Program-made: the position numbers and the translations under genes
NCBI GenBank assembly: GCA_031292485.1
Contig: JARLHA010000022.1
Span: 1 to 50,479 of the forward strand
Length of the DNA: 50,479 bases
Origin: Mucilaginibacter sp.
GTDB taxonomy: Bacteria; Bacteroidota; Bacteroidia; Sphingobacteriales; Sphingobacteriaceae
Direction of reading: 5' to 3'
The notes under the pieces: generated by a model
What the model saw: only the letters and a program-made list of their open reading frames with translations
Told to the model about the DNA's origin: nothing
Databases searched by the model: none
In this document: piece by piece, positions 18,159 to 26,626 of the stretch
Layout: each line of letters starts with the position of its first letter
Numbering within the stretch: position 1 is the stretch's first letter

Positions 18159-18803
18159 TTAAAGGAACTGAATTTTACCGAAAAATTCTGGCAAATGGAA
18201 ATTAGGCTGCGGGTTATCAATATAGTTCCAGCTTAGAAAATGCGGATCGGGGAGATTGTCGCCGCATTTAAAAAGATTCACCCGGCCAATGCCGCCGGTT
18301 AATGATTTAATATTATTGTGCACAAACAACGAAAAAGGTATGCTTAAAGTGAGTTCCCATTCAGTATCACCCTCCGCATCAGCTTGCGATGCTGTTTTAC
18401 TCAGACTTTTTATTTGAGAAATAGAGGGCTTTTCGAGGAGCGTGCGATTGTTCTTACCCGGGCCATAGCCGACCAGAGGTGTTCCGATCCGGTTAAACTC
18501 TAAATTATAGTAATTTCTTTCATCACCAAAAGCAATAAAAAATTCAACACAGGTATCTTCGAAAACAGGATCGTTAATTTCATGATATCCTGATGTGATA
18601 TATTTTTCAGTTACAAAGTATTTTAATAGAATACTGTCGGTTGTATATGCAATAGCAAACGAAACATTTGGTTTATAGCCACTATTACTCCATAATAAGT
18701 TGTTAATGCTGTGTCTTGTTGCTTCGTTTAAAAATAAAGAGACATCTGTAATTGCAGTACCGGCTGCAATAGTTGAAACAAAGGGAACGCGGAGATACTT
18801 CAT
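18159..18803 (-). CDS. CBM9/DOMON-like carbohydrate-binding family protein, no signal peptide
   Basis: 214 residues. No signal peptide or lipobox; the N-terminus (MKYLRVPFVSTIAAG) reads straight into a beta-sandwich. Family marks are the DTCVEFFIAFGDERNYYNLEFN strand pair, the WELTLSIPFSLF strand and the C-terminal NLFKCGDNLPDPHFLSW followed by PNFHLPEFFGKIQF, which match uncharacterised CBM9-like proteins of Bacteroidota. A cytoplasmic location is unusual for a carbohydrate-binding module, so it may bind an imported sugar or have another role. It lies 68 bp downstream of the LacI-type regulator in the same direction, probably as the third gene of the GH31-lacI unit. Confidence 0.7.
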   Translation of the reverse strand: MKYLRVPFVSTIAAGTAITDVSLFLNEATRHSINNLLWSNSGYKPNVSFAIAYTTDSILLKYFVTEKYITSGYHEINDPVFEDTCVEFFIAFGDERNYYNLEFNRIGTPLVGYGPGKNNRTLLEKPSISQIKSLSKTASQADAEGDTEWELTLSIPFSLFVHNNIKSLTGGIGRVNLFKCGDNLPDPHFLSWNYIDNPQPNFHLPEFFGKIQFL

Positions 18804-18871
18804 TGTGTAATTATAGCGACAAAAATAAAGTGCCGCCTAATATGTTTTAATTAACAAATAAACCGTTCTGC

Positions 18872-19975
18872 CTAGAAATTAGGAATAAAAGGGTCCTTCT
18901 CATCAAGAAAATAATTCAGATTTTCTTTGGTTACAATATCCAAAGGAAGGTATTTAAGTATCGGCACTTCTTTTTTGAAAACCAGGTGTTCTGCCAACTG
19001 GTAAATACCCCAATATCCCTGCCCTTTTGGGTTTTGGTTAATCAAAAAACTGATATTGCCTTTCTCCAGGTAGTGTAAATTTGGCGGTATCAAGTCGTAA
19101 CCTATTAGCTTAATGTGTGTAATATACCTTTGTTCCAAATATTTCGCTACATCGTATGCTTGCGAGGTAGTTACAAATATTTGTTTAAGGTCAATCGTTT
19201 CCTCAAAAATCTCGTCTAATTTTTTAATAAAGCTCGATTGGCTGGATCTTTTAAGTTCTACTCTTAAAATATTATACTGATGTTCCAGGTTATTTTGTAC
19301 AAAATAATTCTTAAAGCCCTGTTCCTTTTTTACCAAATGCTGGGCATTACTTAATTCTTCATCAATATGCGCTATTAATATAGAGCAAGGGGAGGGCTGT
19401 CCGTAATGCACTAACTTTGCGGCTACCTGCCCGCTTTGGTATGAATCCTGCCCGATATAACTTAATGGGTCGTAATCAGCTATTTGCGTATTAAAAAGAA
19501 CAAAAGGAATTGCTTGTTCTTTCCACTTTTCAAAAAACATCAATGTTTCCTTATAGTATATAGGTGAAAGCAAAATCCCGTCAGGCATTTTTTGGGTTAT
19601 TTCGTTGGCCTTGGCGACATAAGAATTTACGTCCTGGGGGTCAAATACAAATTGTTCAACCGTTACCCCATACTGTTTTAAGTCCTGTTCTGCTTTTTCG
19701 ATCCCCATTTTAGGCGCAAGCCAAAAATTATCATAATGATGATCAGGGAGGAGTGCAGCTAAGTGGTATTGCTTTTTTGAGCCGAGCATCCGGGCCATTA
19801 TATTTGGTTCGTAGTTAAGTTCTTTAACTATTTTTAATACACGCTCTTTTACATCGTCGGCTACCCGGCCGCGGTTATGGATAACCCTATCTACTGTACC
19901 TGTTGACACGTTTGCTTTTAGTGCTATATCTTTAATTCGTACGGGCAAATTCGATGGAACAAGTTTTTTCTTCAT
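18872..19975 (-). CDS. LacI-family transcriptional regulator
   Basis: 367 residues from the ATG at 19975 (MKKKLVPSN); an in-frame GTG at 20002 would add nine residues without homology and is not preferred. Residues 12-60 are a LacI helix-turn-helix (IKDIALKANVSTGTVDRVIH, then NRGRVADDVKERVL and LNYEPN hinge). The rest is a periplasmic-binding-protein-like effector domain (LAALLPDHHYDNFW, FDPQDVNSYVAKANE, LIGYDLIPPN, INQNPKGQGYWGIYQLAEHL), of the Peripla_BP_4 type that senses free sugars. It is encoded between GH31 and the CBM9-like gene, and is the natural candidate to bind the TGCGTGTNCGNRCACA operators in front of GH31 (autoregulation), susC and nahK. The effector is probably galactose, a hexosamine or an oligosaccharide of the PUL 1 substrate (inference). 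Confidence 0.9.
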   Translation of the reverse strand: MKKKLVPSNLPVRIKDIALKANVSTGTVDRVIHNRGRVADDVKERVLKIVKELNYEPNIMARMLGSKKQYHLAALLPDHHYDNFWLAPKMGIEKAEQDLKQYGVTVEQFVFDPQDVNSYVAKANEITQKMPDGILLSPIYYKETLMFFEKWKEQAIPFVLFNTQIADYDPLSYIGQDSYQSGQVAAKLVHYGQPSPCSILIAHIDEELSNAQHLVKKEQGFKNYFVQNNLEHQYNILRVELKRSSQSSFIKKLDEIFEETIDLKQIFVTTSQAYDVAKYLEQRYITHIKLIGYDLIPPNLHYLEKGNISFLINQNPKGQGYWGIYQLAEHLVFKKEVPILKYLPLDIVTKENLNYFLDEKDPFIPNF

Positions 19976-20136
19976 TACTACGGGATGAGGGATATCACAC
20001 ACAAATTAACGAAAAAATATCCTTTAGTCAGTTCAATGGGGACAATGCGTTTACAATTACCGGGAAAACTTCGATGCCAGGGTGCTGAACGATTTCAAAC
20101 ATTGTCGGGAGGAGGGTCGTATAATAAGATAAATGA

Positions 20137-21753
20137 TTACGGTAATTTTTCGAAAACAGGAATTTGGTCCAGGGCTACTTCTATATTTTTTGTTGCCGGC
20201 CCTTCAAATACCTTCCCATTGGAATCTTTCCATTTCCCCGCTGGGAAAATGATTTTTCTGCTGTTGCCTTTGTTTACTACGGGTGCAATCATCAGAGCGT
20301 CACCTAACATAAACTGATCCCTGACGGTGTCAAGGCCTTGTCCCGGAAATTGATAAGCTAAATTCCGAATAACCGGTTCGCCACTAAAAGCTGATTGTCT
20401 TACAGTTTTCATAATATACGGCGTATAAGTCATCCTTATATCCACGGCTTTTTTTACGGCTTTGAGATGAACCGAATCTAATATCCTCCAGGGTGCTACA
20501 GAAAATTGCATCATCGGCATTAAGGCGCTGCACTGGGCAGATCTGACTACTAAATCCTGGTCGATTTTAGCCAGCCCGATAAATGAGCCATATTCACCGC
20601 CGCCAATCATATCAGGGCAGGTAAACTGATACCCAAGCAGGCCGGCAACAGTAATATCGGGTATCAGCTTTTGCAAATCTTCCCATGAATGCTTTTTATC
20701 ACGCAATCGCTCAGCCAAAGGCTGGCCACCCTTTTTCCACATGGCGCGGTACTCATTCAGCGGATAGGATAATCCAAAATCACCCCAAAGGGATGTTTGT
20801 TCGTTGGGTGACGCATCCTTATAGGATACAATATTTCCGGAATAAAACTCCATGTCGCCCGCGTCGAATTTAAAGCCATCCAGTTTATAGTTTGTGACCA
20901 TATTATGCAGCTGATCATTATACCATTCCACGGCTTTCGGATTGGTAAAGTCCAATAAAGCGCTGTAGCCATTCCACCAGTGTATTATAGCAGCCTGATC
21001 TGCCTTATTCCACGTAAGAGATTTGTCGCCTTTATTATCCATTAATAAAAGCTTTTTATCGTTCAATGTTTGAAAGATTTCGGAGTCGGAGGAAATAAAC
21101 GGCGATACCCATAGCATCACTTTAAATCCCAACAGGTGAAGTTGATCTATCATCGATGCCGGATCAGGAAACCGATCCTTTCTAAAGCTGAATTTACCAT
21201 AATAATCGGCCCAGTGATCATCAATCATCAATACGCCTGCAGGGAAACCATTATCTATCACCTGGTGAGCATATTTTAATATATCGGTTTGATTTTGATT
21301 ATAGGCTAATTCAATCCAGGTATTGTATTGCGGGCGGCTAAACAACAGGCTATCCGGCATTTTACCGCTGGGTGCAAATTTCTTCTTACTTGCAAGCTTA
21401 AACGCATCTGAAAGGGATGTTCCGGCATTTACAACCACCACACGATCTATTGCTTTATCAATAATAAGCTGTCCATTGCTGAAGCTGAATTCAAATGGCT
21501 GATCGCTCCAAATAAAACGGCCATTGGTTGATAATAAAAGCGGCGCTGCCTGGTTGTCATTATTATCGCCATAAAGATTAAATTTATAACCATCTGCAAA
21601 TGGCATTACAAAACCATCATCAACAGTCCCGCCAAACCACTTTTCGCCTTTATTTATTTTGATAACTCTTTTAGCCTTATAATTGGGGTTTTGTGAAAAT
21701 GTGGTATGATAAACAAATAAGAAAATGACGATAATTAATAGTTTTCTTTCCAT
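20137..21753 (-). CDS. GH31 glycoside hydrolase, MYORG-like (candidate alpha-galactosidase)
   Basis: 538 residues, shorter than most GH31 enzymes. Signal peptide with cleavage near TTFSQ (17-21), so periplasmic or secreted. TIM-barrel marks are YNTWIELAYNQNQ (143-155), MIDDHWADYYGKF (176-188), LDGFKFDAGD with nucleophile Asp297, and CPDMIGGG with acid/base Asp381. These, plus HWWNGYSALLDFTNP (258-272), resemble the animal MYORG branch, reported as an alpha-galactosidase, more than bacterial alpha-glucosidases or xylosidases (from memory). First gene of a unit with lacI (161-bp gap) and the CBM9-like gene. It carries its own -7 octamer and operator. Predicted to remove alpha-galactosyl residues from the PUL 1 glycan. 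Confidence 0.85.
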   Translation of the reverse strand: MERKLLIIVIFLFVYHTTFSQNPNYKAKRVIKINKGEKWFGGTVDDGFVMPFADGYKFNLYGDNNDNQAAPLLLSTNGRFIWSDQPFEFSFSNGQLIIDKAIDRVVVVNAGTSLSDAFKLASKKKFAPSGKMPDSLLFSRPQYNTWIELAYNQNQTDILKYAHQVIDNGFPAGVLMIDDHWADYYGKFSFRKDRFPDPASMIDQLHLLGFKVMLWVSPFISSDSEIFQTLNDKKLLLMDNKGDKSLTWNKADQAAIIHWWNGYSALLDFTNPKAVEWYNDQLHNMVTNYKLDGFKFDAGDMEFYSGNIVSYKDASPNEQTSLWGDFGLSYPLNEYRAMWKKGGQPLAERLRDKKHSWEDLQKLIPDITVAGLLGYQFTCPDMIGGGEYGSFIGLAKIDQDLVVRSAQCSALMPMMQFSVAPWRILDSVHLKAVKKAVDIRMTYTPYIMKTVRQSAFSGEPVIRNLAYQFPGQGLDTVRDQFMLGDALMIAPVVNKGNSRKIIFPAGKWKDSNGKVFEGPATKNIEVALDQIPVFEKLP

Positions 21754-21778
21754 TTGCAGGTAATTGTTGAATTGAAAT

Positions 21779-21786
21779 CAAATATA
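21779..21786 (-). promoter_or_regulatory. -7 promoter element of the GH31-lacI unit
   Basis: Reads TATATTTG on the minus strand and lies 25 bp before the GH31 ATG. Identical to the nahK and susC octamers, again 12 bp from a palindromic core. Confidence 0.65.
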
Positions 21787-21795
21787 AAAAAAATA

Positions 21796-21811
21796 TGCGT
21801 GTGCGAGCACA
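21796..21811. promoter_or_regulatory. Predicted LacI-family operator upstream of GH31
   Basis: TGCGTGTGCGAGCACA; core GTGT-GCGA-GCAC (21799-21810), one mismatch from a perfect palindrome. Same orientation and nearly the same distance to the -7 octamer as at nahK and susC. Confidence 0.6.
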
Positions 21812-21850
21812 TAATAGTAAAAAACAAATTTTTGATAGAAATCGGATGAT

Positions 21851-22021
21851 TTACCGTAAATAACGATTCTGCTCCCCATGATGGTCCATTCCCTGGTCAT
21901 TGAACTTTTTATTTGTGCCAATCATCCGGTTAACCACTGTGGGAAAGTCGTCACTCTTTACAGCAATTGCCCTTTAGAATATAGCCTCCGGATCTTCGTC
22001 CAATTTGCTGATAAATTCCCT
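21851..22021 (-). pseudogene. Possible decayed coding remnant between GH31 and the hybrid sensor
   Basis: The 478-bp gap 21754-22231 holds the GH31 promoter and operator at its left end. On the minus strand, 57 codons from 22021 to a TAA at 21851 read like protein (REFISKLDEDPEAIF, then AIAVKSDDFPTVVNRM and FNDQGMDHHGEQ), interrupted by one TAA at 21974-21976 and lacking a start codon. I do not recognise the sequence, and chance is not excluded. The remainder, to 22231, is AT-rich and presumably holds the sensor's promoter, with no clear -7 element. Confidence 0.2.
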
Positions 22022-22231
22022 TTAAAAATTTAACTGATAAAAAAGCGTGGATCAGGTTAGTTAAGCTTTGCAGAATAAGCGACTAAAGTTTTGCCATTCA
22101 ATATAGGCCGTTATAATCAGCTGTTCATCGCACAATATGATTTAGGTATGTTTATAAGCTAATTTAAAAAACTAATTAAAAGATAATATTTACGTTAAAT
22201 CCGTTTATTATTGTTGTCATAAATATTTACG

Positions 22232-25200
22232 ATGAGGGGATTTAATATTGCTTTCCTTTTGATGATGGTTTTGCTGGGGCAGGCGGGCTATGGTCAGCTC
22301 GACAACCCTCAGGGAAAGGGTACCCCGGGCTTGAAAAATTACGCCATAAAAACCTATAACCATAATAACGGCCTTCCATCCAATAGTACTACCTGCGTTA
22401 TTAAGGATAAAAACGGTTTTCTTTGGGTCGGGACTGAAAACGGCCTTTGCAGGTTTGACGGTTATACTTTCAAAACATTCATAAACATTCCGGGTGATAC
22501 AACCAGTTTAACGAATAACTACATCAATGTTATTGTTGAGGATAAAAAAGGAAGGATTTGGGTTGGTACACTGGATGGCCTGAACTTGCTGGACCCGCTT
22601 ACTGAAAAGTTTAAACGGTTTAGTCACCAGGATCAGACCCCCGGATCACTAAGTAATAATAAAATATGGTGTTTGCTTGCCGACAGGGAAAATAATATCT
22701 GGATTGGTACGGATGACGGCTTTAATAAGTTTAATGAGAAAAATCAAAAGTTTGATGTTTATCAGCCAGACTCCCGCAATGTAAATGCCATAAAAGGTAA
22801 ATCTGTAAATGCTATCATTGAGGACGCGAACGACAGCCTTTGGCTGGGAAACTGGAGCGGCGGTTTAAATATGTTCAACAAACATACCCGCAAGTTCCTC
22901 AATTTTCCGCAGGCGCAAAAGAGTAACGGCCGAAACCCCAATGATGTATGGACGCTGAGTTTGGATGAAGACGGCAAAATTTGGGTGGGTACCTATTGGG
23001 AAGGGCTATTTAGATTTGATATTAAAACCAAAACGTTTACCCCTTTTCAGTCGCCTTACGAAGATAATCATGCCATTTTCAGAATCTTAAATTTAGGCGA
23101 TCACCTGATGCTTTTGGACGGAAATGAAGGCTATTTCTGGTTTAATTCATTAAGTAATTCGTGGCAGCAGATCAATAATTTTACCAGCTTTCAGCAGGCC
23201 GGGTTATTTCAGGATAAAAGTGGGATTATCTGGATATGTTCGATGGAAGGTTTAACCAAACTGGATAAACAGCAGTACAAGTTTTCGTTTTTTCCTTTTG
23301 ATGATACAAAGCGGGCAGTAAAAAGTATAATTGTCAAAGATCATTCACTCTGGATAGGTACCAATAATGGATTGACTGTAATTCAATTAAATAATCACCA
23401 TACCAGCACTTTTTTGCATTCCGGCGACCCGCTCAGCATCGGGAATAATGACATCAATAAATTATACCTGGATACCAAAGGGAAGTTATGGGTGCTTACG
23501 GAATTTGGCTTTAATGAATATGACGATAAAACCGGCAAATTTATCCACCATTCCCATCATTCGAGTTTGGGCAGCCTTTTTAACGAAGATGTGTTTCGGG
23601 ATATACTGGAAGTAAACCCGGATGAATATTACCTGGCGACGGATGCCGGGCTAAAAATTTATCATAGCAAAACCAATACAATTACCCATTACTATAATCA
23701 AAAGGACAAGCCATATTCGTTGAGCAATAACCACCTCTACTGCTTATTAAAAGATGCGGATAATAAAATATGGATCGGTACCCAGGGCGGCGGTTTAGAT
23801 CGCTTCGATCAAACTACGCAAAGGTTTACTAACTACCAGGCCAACGGGAAAAAGAGCGCGGGGATAAGCAGTAACACGATACATGATATTTTTTTAGATT
23901 CCCATAAAAATGTTTGGGTATGTACCCAGGACGGTTTAAACAAATATGTCAGAGGCACCGACTCCTTTATAACTTATTCAAAAAAAGATGGTTTTGCCAG
24001 TAATGTGTTTAAACGAATAACGGAAGACAATAACGGCAATTTGTGGGTAATAACCGAAACAGGGGTTTCCAGCTTGAACCCCGGGACGATGAAAATTGAA
24101 AATTTTGATGAAGAAGACGGCGTGTTTGCCAGTTCGGCCATATTTAAAGAGAATGATGATCAAATGTTTTTAGCAGGCAACAAAGGAGTCGTTTCTTTTA
24201 ACCCACTGAATATCAATTATAATAAACAGGCGCCGCCGGTTTACTTTTCCGATTTCCAGATCTTTAACAAGTCGGTTGTCCCCGGTGAGGGCAGCGTACT
24301 TAAAGAGCCTATTCAAAATGCAAAAGAGATTGTGCTGAATTACGATCAAAGCGTTTTTTCAATAGAATTTGTTGCGCTGAATTATACCCACACCGAGAAA
24401 AATAACTATGCCTACAAACTTGACGGGTTCGACAAAAGATGGAACTACGTTGGGCAGCAGCGCAAGGCAACCTACACAAATTTAAACCCTGGTACATATA
24501 CATTTTGGGTAAAAGCTTCAAATAATGATGGCGTATGGAATAACCGCGGAAGATCAATAACAATTATCATTACACCTCCCTGGTATCTCACCTGGTGGGC
24601 ATATCTTATTTATATTTCATTATTTGTAGCGGCTGTTTATGGTTATATTGTTTATAATAACAGGCAGGCAAAGTTAAAGTATGAGATCAAGCTGGCCCAT
24701 ATTGAAAGTGAAAAGGAAAAAGAGCTCCACGAAAAGAAACTATCCTTTTTTACCAATATTTCTCATGAGTTCAGGACGCCCTTAACACTTATTATTAATC
24801 CGTTAAAGGATATTTTATATGCTGGTGGCAGCGATATGGACCGGCAAAACCTCAATACAATCAATCGTAATGCCAAGCGACTGTTAAGTCTGGTTGATCA
24901 GTTATTGTTATTCAGAAAGGCAGATGCGGAAGCGGATGACCTTAAATTGGCAAAAATTAATATCGTTGATTTAAGTAAGGAGGTTTTTTTGTGCTTTTCG
25001 CACCAGGCCAGCGCAAAAAACCTGCAGTTTGAATACGCCTGCCAGGATGAGTATATTGAATTAGTTGCGGACCACGAAAAAATAGAGATTGTTCTTTTTA
25101 ACCTGCTGTCCAATGCCATCAAATTCACTGACAAGGGCGGCCGTATTAAATTCAATATTACCCAGACGGGGGAGTTTGTTAATATACAGGTCCAGGATAC

Positions 25201-26353
25201 GGGTTGCGGAATAGTGGAGACCGCCGGAGAAAAACTTTTTAATAAATTTTACCAGGAGTATCAATATAACACCCCTGCTACCGGGGGCTTGGGTATCGGC
25301 TTGTTTCTTGTTAAAAATTATGTAGATCGCCATGGCGGAGAAATAACCTATCAAAGTGAGATAGGGCAGGGAACAACTTTTTACGTACAATTGTTAAAAG
25401 GCCGGGATCATTTTAAGTCAACAACTATTATTGACGACATTCCCGTCAGTTCAGTATTTTTTAAGGAGTTGATGGAAGAGGATGCTCCCGATCAGCAAGT
25501 ATTTGAGGAAACGCATTCAAAAACTGCCACTGCAATGACTTCTGACTTTAAATCTATATTGATTATCGAAGACAATAAGGAAATCAGGGAATATTTAAAT
25601 CAAATATTTAAAGCTGATTATATTGTGTATGAATCGGATGACGGCGAATCCGGGTTAAAAATGGTTTCAGCTGTTATGCCCGATATTGTTATCAGTGATG
25701 TGATGATGCCGGGGTTAAGCGGGATAGAGGTTTGCGCACGCATTAAAGATGACCCGGACCTCAATCATATCCCTGTTATACTGCTTACCGCCATTACATC
25801 GCCCGAAATTAAGCTCAAAGGGATAGAGGGAGGCGCGGATGACTATATCAGCAAGCCATTTGAAAAGGAAATGCTTGTGGCGAGGGTGAAGGGAATTCTT
25901 AAAAGCAGAAATAACCTTCAGCGCTATTTTTTCAATGAGATTACCTTAAAACCAAATAACCTCAAAATATCCCAGGAGTATAAAGACTTTTTGCAAAAAT
26001 GTATTGATATCGTTGAGCAACACCTTAACGATCCTGATTTTAGCATTAAAACCCTGGCCAACGAAATCGGGATGAGCCACTCCAATCTTTACCGGAAAAT
26101 CAAATCGATTTCAGGCCAGTCGGCTAATGGATTTATCCGTTTTATCCGTTTAAGAAAAGCCGCCGAAATATTCTTAAAAACAGACAGTACCGTTTATGAA
26201 ACGGCCTACAAGGTAGGTTTAAATGACTTGAAATACTTCAGGGAGCAGTTTAGTAAATTGTTTGGATTAAATCCTTCGGACTATATTAAAAAATACCGGA
26301 ACGCTTTTCATAAGGATCAAAATATGAACAGAAATATCATCAAAGAAGATTAG
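22232..26353 (+). CDS. Hybrid two-component system sensor histidine kinase/response regulator (HTCS)
   Basis: 1373 residues, one-protein regulator of PULs. Order: signal peptide (1-21), about 14 beta-propeller (reg_prop) repeats (about 35-660; recurring IWIGT and LWVGT motifs), Y_Y_Y domain (about 690-775; FSIEFVALNYTHTEKNNYAYKL, then YTFWVKASNNDG), one membrane segment (about 783-808), HisKA with FFTNISHEFRTPL (His845), HATPase_c (LLSNAIKFTDKGG, GGLGIGLFLV), receiver with DVMMPG (phosphoacceptor Asp1156) and Lys in SKPFEKEM, then an AraC-type HTH (about 1240-1350). The periplasmic propeller binds oligosaccharide and the output domain activates the PUL. The gene directly precedes susC of PUL 2, its likely target. 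Direct repeats at 26414-26450 are a candidate binding site. Confidence 0.96.
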   Translation: MRGFNIAFLLMMVLLGQAGYGQLDNPQGKGTPGLKNYAIKTYNHNNGLPSNSTTCVIKDKNGFLWVGTENGLCRFDGYTFKTFINIPGDTTSLTNNYINVIVEDKKGRIWVGTLDGLNLLDPLTEKFKRFSHQDQTPGSLSNNKIWCLLADRENNIWIGTDDGFNKFNEKNQKFDVYQPDSRNVNAIKGKSVNAIIEDANDSLWLGNWSGGLNMFNKHTRKFLNFPQAQKSNGRNPNDVWTLSLDEDGKIWVGTYWEGLFRFDIKTKTFTPFQSPYEDNHAIFRILNLGDHLMLLDGNEGYFWFNSLSNSWQQINNFTSFQQAGLFQDKSGIIWICSMEGLTKLDKQQYKFSFFPFDDTKRAVKSIIVKDHSLWIGTNNGLTVIQLNNHHTSTFLHSGDPLSIGNNDINKLYLDTKGKLWVLTEFGFNEYDDKTGKFIHHSHHSSLGSLFNEDVFRDILEVNPDEYYLATDAGLKIYHSKTNTITHYYNQKDKPYSLSNNHLYCLLKDADNKIWIGTQGGGLDRFDQTTQRFTNYQANGKKSAGISSNTIHDIFLDSHKNVWVCTQDGLNKYVRGTDSFITYSKKDGFASNVFKRITEDNNGNLWVITETGVSSLNPGTMKIENFDEEDGVFASSAIFKENDDQMFLAGNKGVVSFNPLNINYNKQAPPVYFSDFQIFNKSVVPGEGSVLKEPIQNAKEIVLNYDQSVFSIEFVALNYTHTEKNNYAYKLDGFDKRWNYVGQQRKATYTNLNPGTYTFWVKASNNDGVWNNRGRSITIIITPPWYLTWWAYLIYISLFVAAVYGYIVYNNRQAKLKYEIKLAHIESEKEKELHEKKLSFFTNISHEFRTPLTLIINPLKDILYAGGSDMDRQNLNTINRNAKRLLSLVDQLLLFRKADAEADDLKLAKINIVDLSKEVFLCFSHQASAKNLQFEYACQDEYIELVADHEKIEIVLFNLLSNAIKFTDKGGRIKFNITQTGEFVNIQVQDTGCGIVETAGEKLFNKFYQEYQYNTPATGGLGIGLFLVKNYVDRHGGEITYQSEIGQGTTFYVQLLKGRDHFKSTTIIDDIPVSSVFFKELMEEDAPDQQVFEETHSKTATAMTSDFKSILIIEDNKEIREYLNQIFKADYIVYESDDGESGLKMVSAVMPDIVISDVMMPGLSGIEVCARIKDDPDLNHIPVILLTAITSPEIKLKGIEGGADDYISKPFEKEMLVARVKGILKSRNNLQRYFFNEITLKPNNLKISQEYKDFLQKCIDIVEQHLNDPDFSIKTLANEIGMSHSNLYRKIKSISGQSANGFIRFIRLRKAAEIFLKTDSTVYETAYKVGLNDLKYFREQFSKLFGLNPSDYIKKYRNAFHKDQNMNRNIIKED

Positions 26354-26413
26354 TTAACGCACATCCGGCCTTTAAAACCGTTAAATAGACATTTATTAGT
26401 CTTTTTTGCCGAA

Positions 26414-26450
26414 TTACCCCCTCCTTAATGCAGAGTTTACCCCTCACTTA
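26414..26450 (+). promoter_or_regulatory. Imperfect direct repeat, candidate HTCS binding site upstream of susC (PUL 2)
   Basis: TTACCCCCTCCTTA (26414-26427) and TTACCCCTCACTTA (26437-26450) match at 11 of 14 positions with starts 23 bp apart, about two helical turns. AraC-type outputs of hybrid sensors commonly bind direct repeats. The pair lies about 180-210 bp before the SusC start, in the gap after the sensor gene (26354-26626), which otherwise shows no clear promoter. Confidence 0.35.
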
Positions 26451-26626
26451 TCTGTCGGAATTGATCCATTTTAGCTTCACGAAATAACCAATTATCGTAA
26501 GCCATTATTTACGGCATCAAAATATTAATGTGTTCAGCATGCTTTCTGCATCCGCTTATCATAGTTTTTGAGTCCGCTATTATCAAGGCCGCGAGCTATA
26601 ATGCAAATTATAAACAACCAAATTAT

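Noticed and set aside
19976..20002. GTG start nine codons upstream for the LacI-type regulator
   Set aside because: The added residues show no family similarity; the ATG at 19975 gives the normal distance to the helix-turn-helix.
26528..26626. Upstream ATG start for the PUL 2 SusC
   Set aside because: It would put 33 residues, including a second hydrophobic stretch, before a standard signal peptide that starts at 26627.
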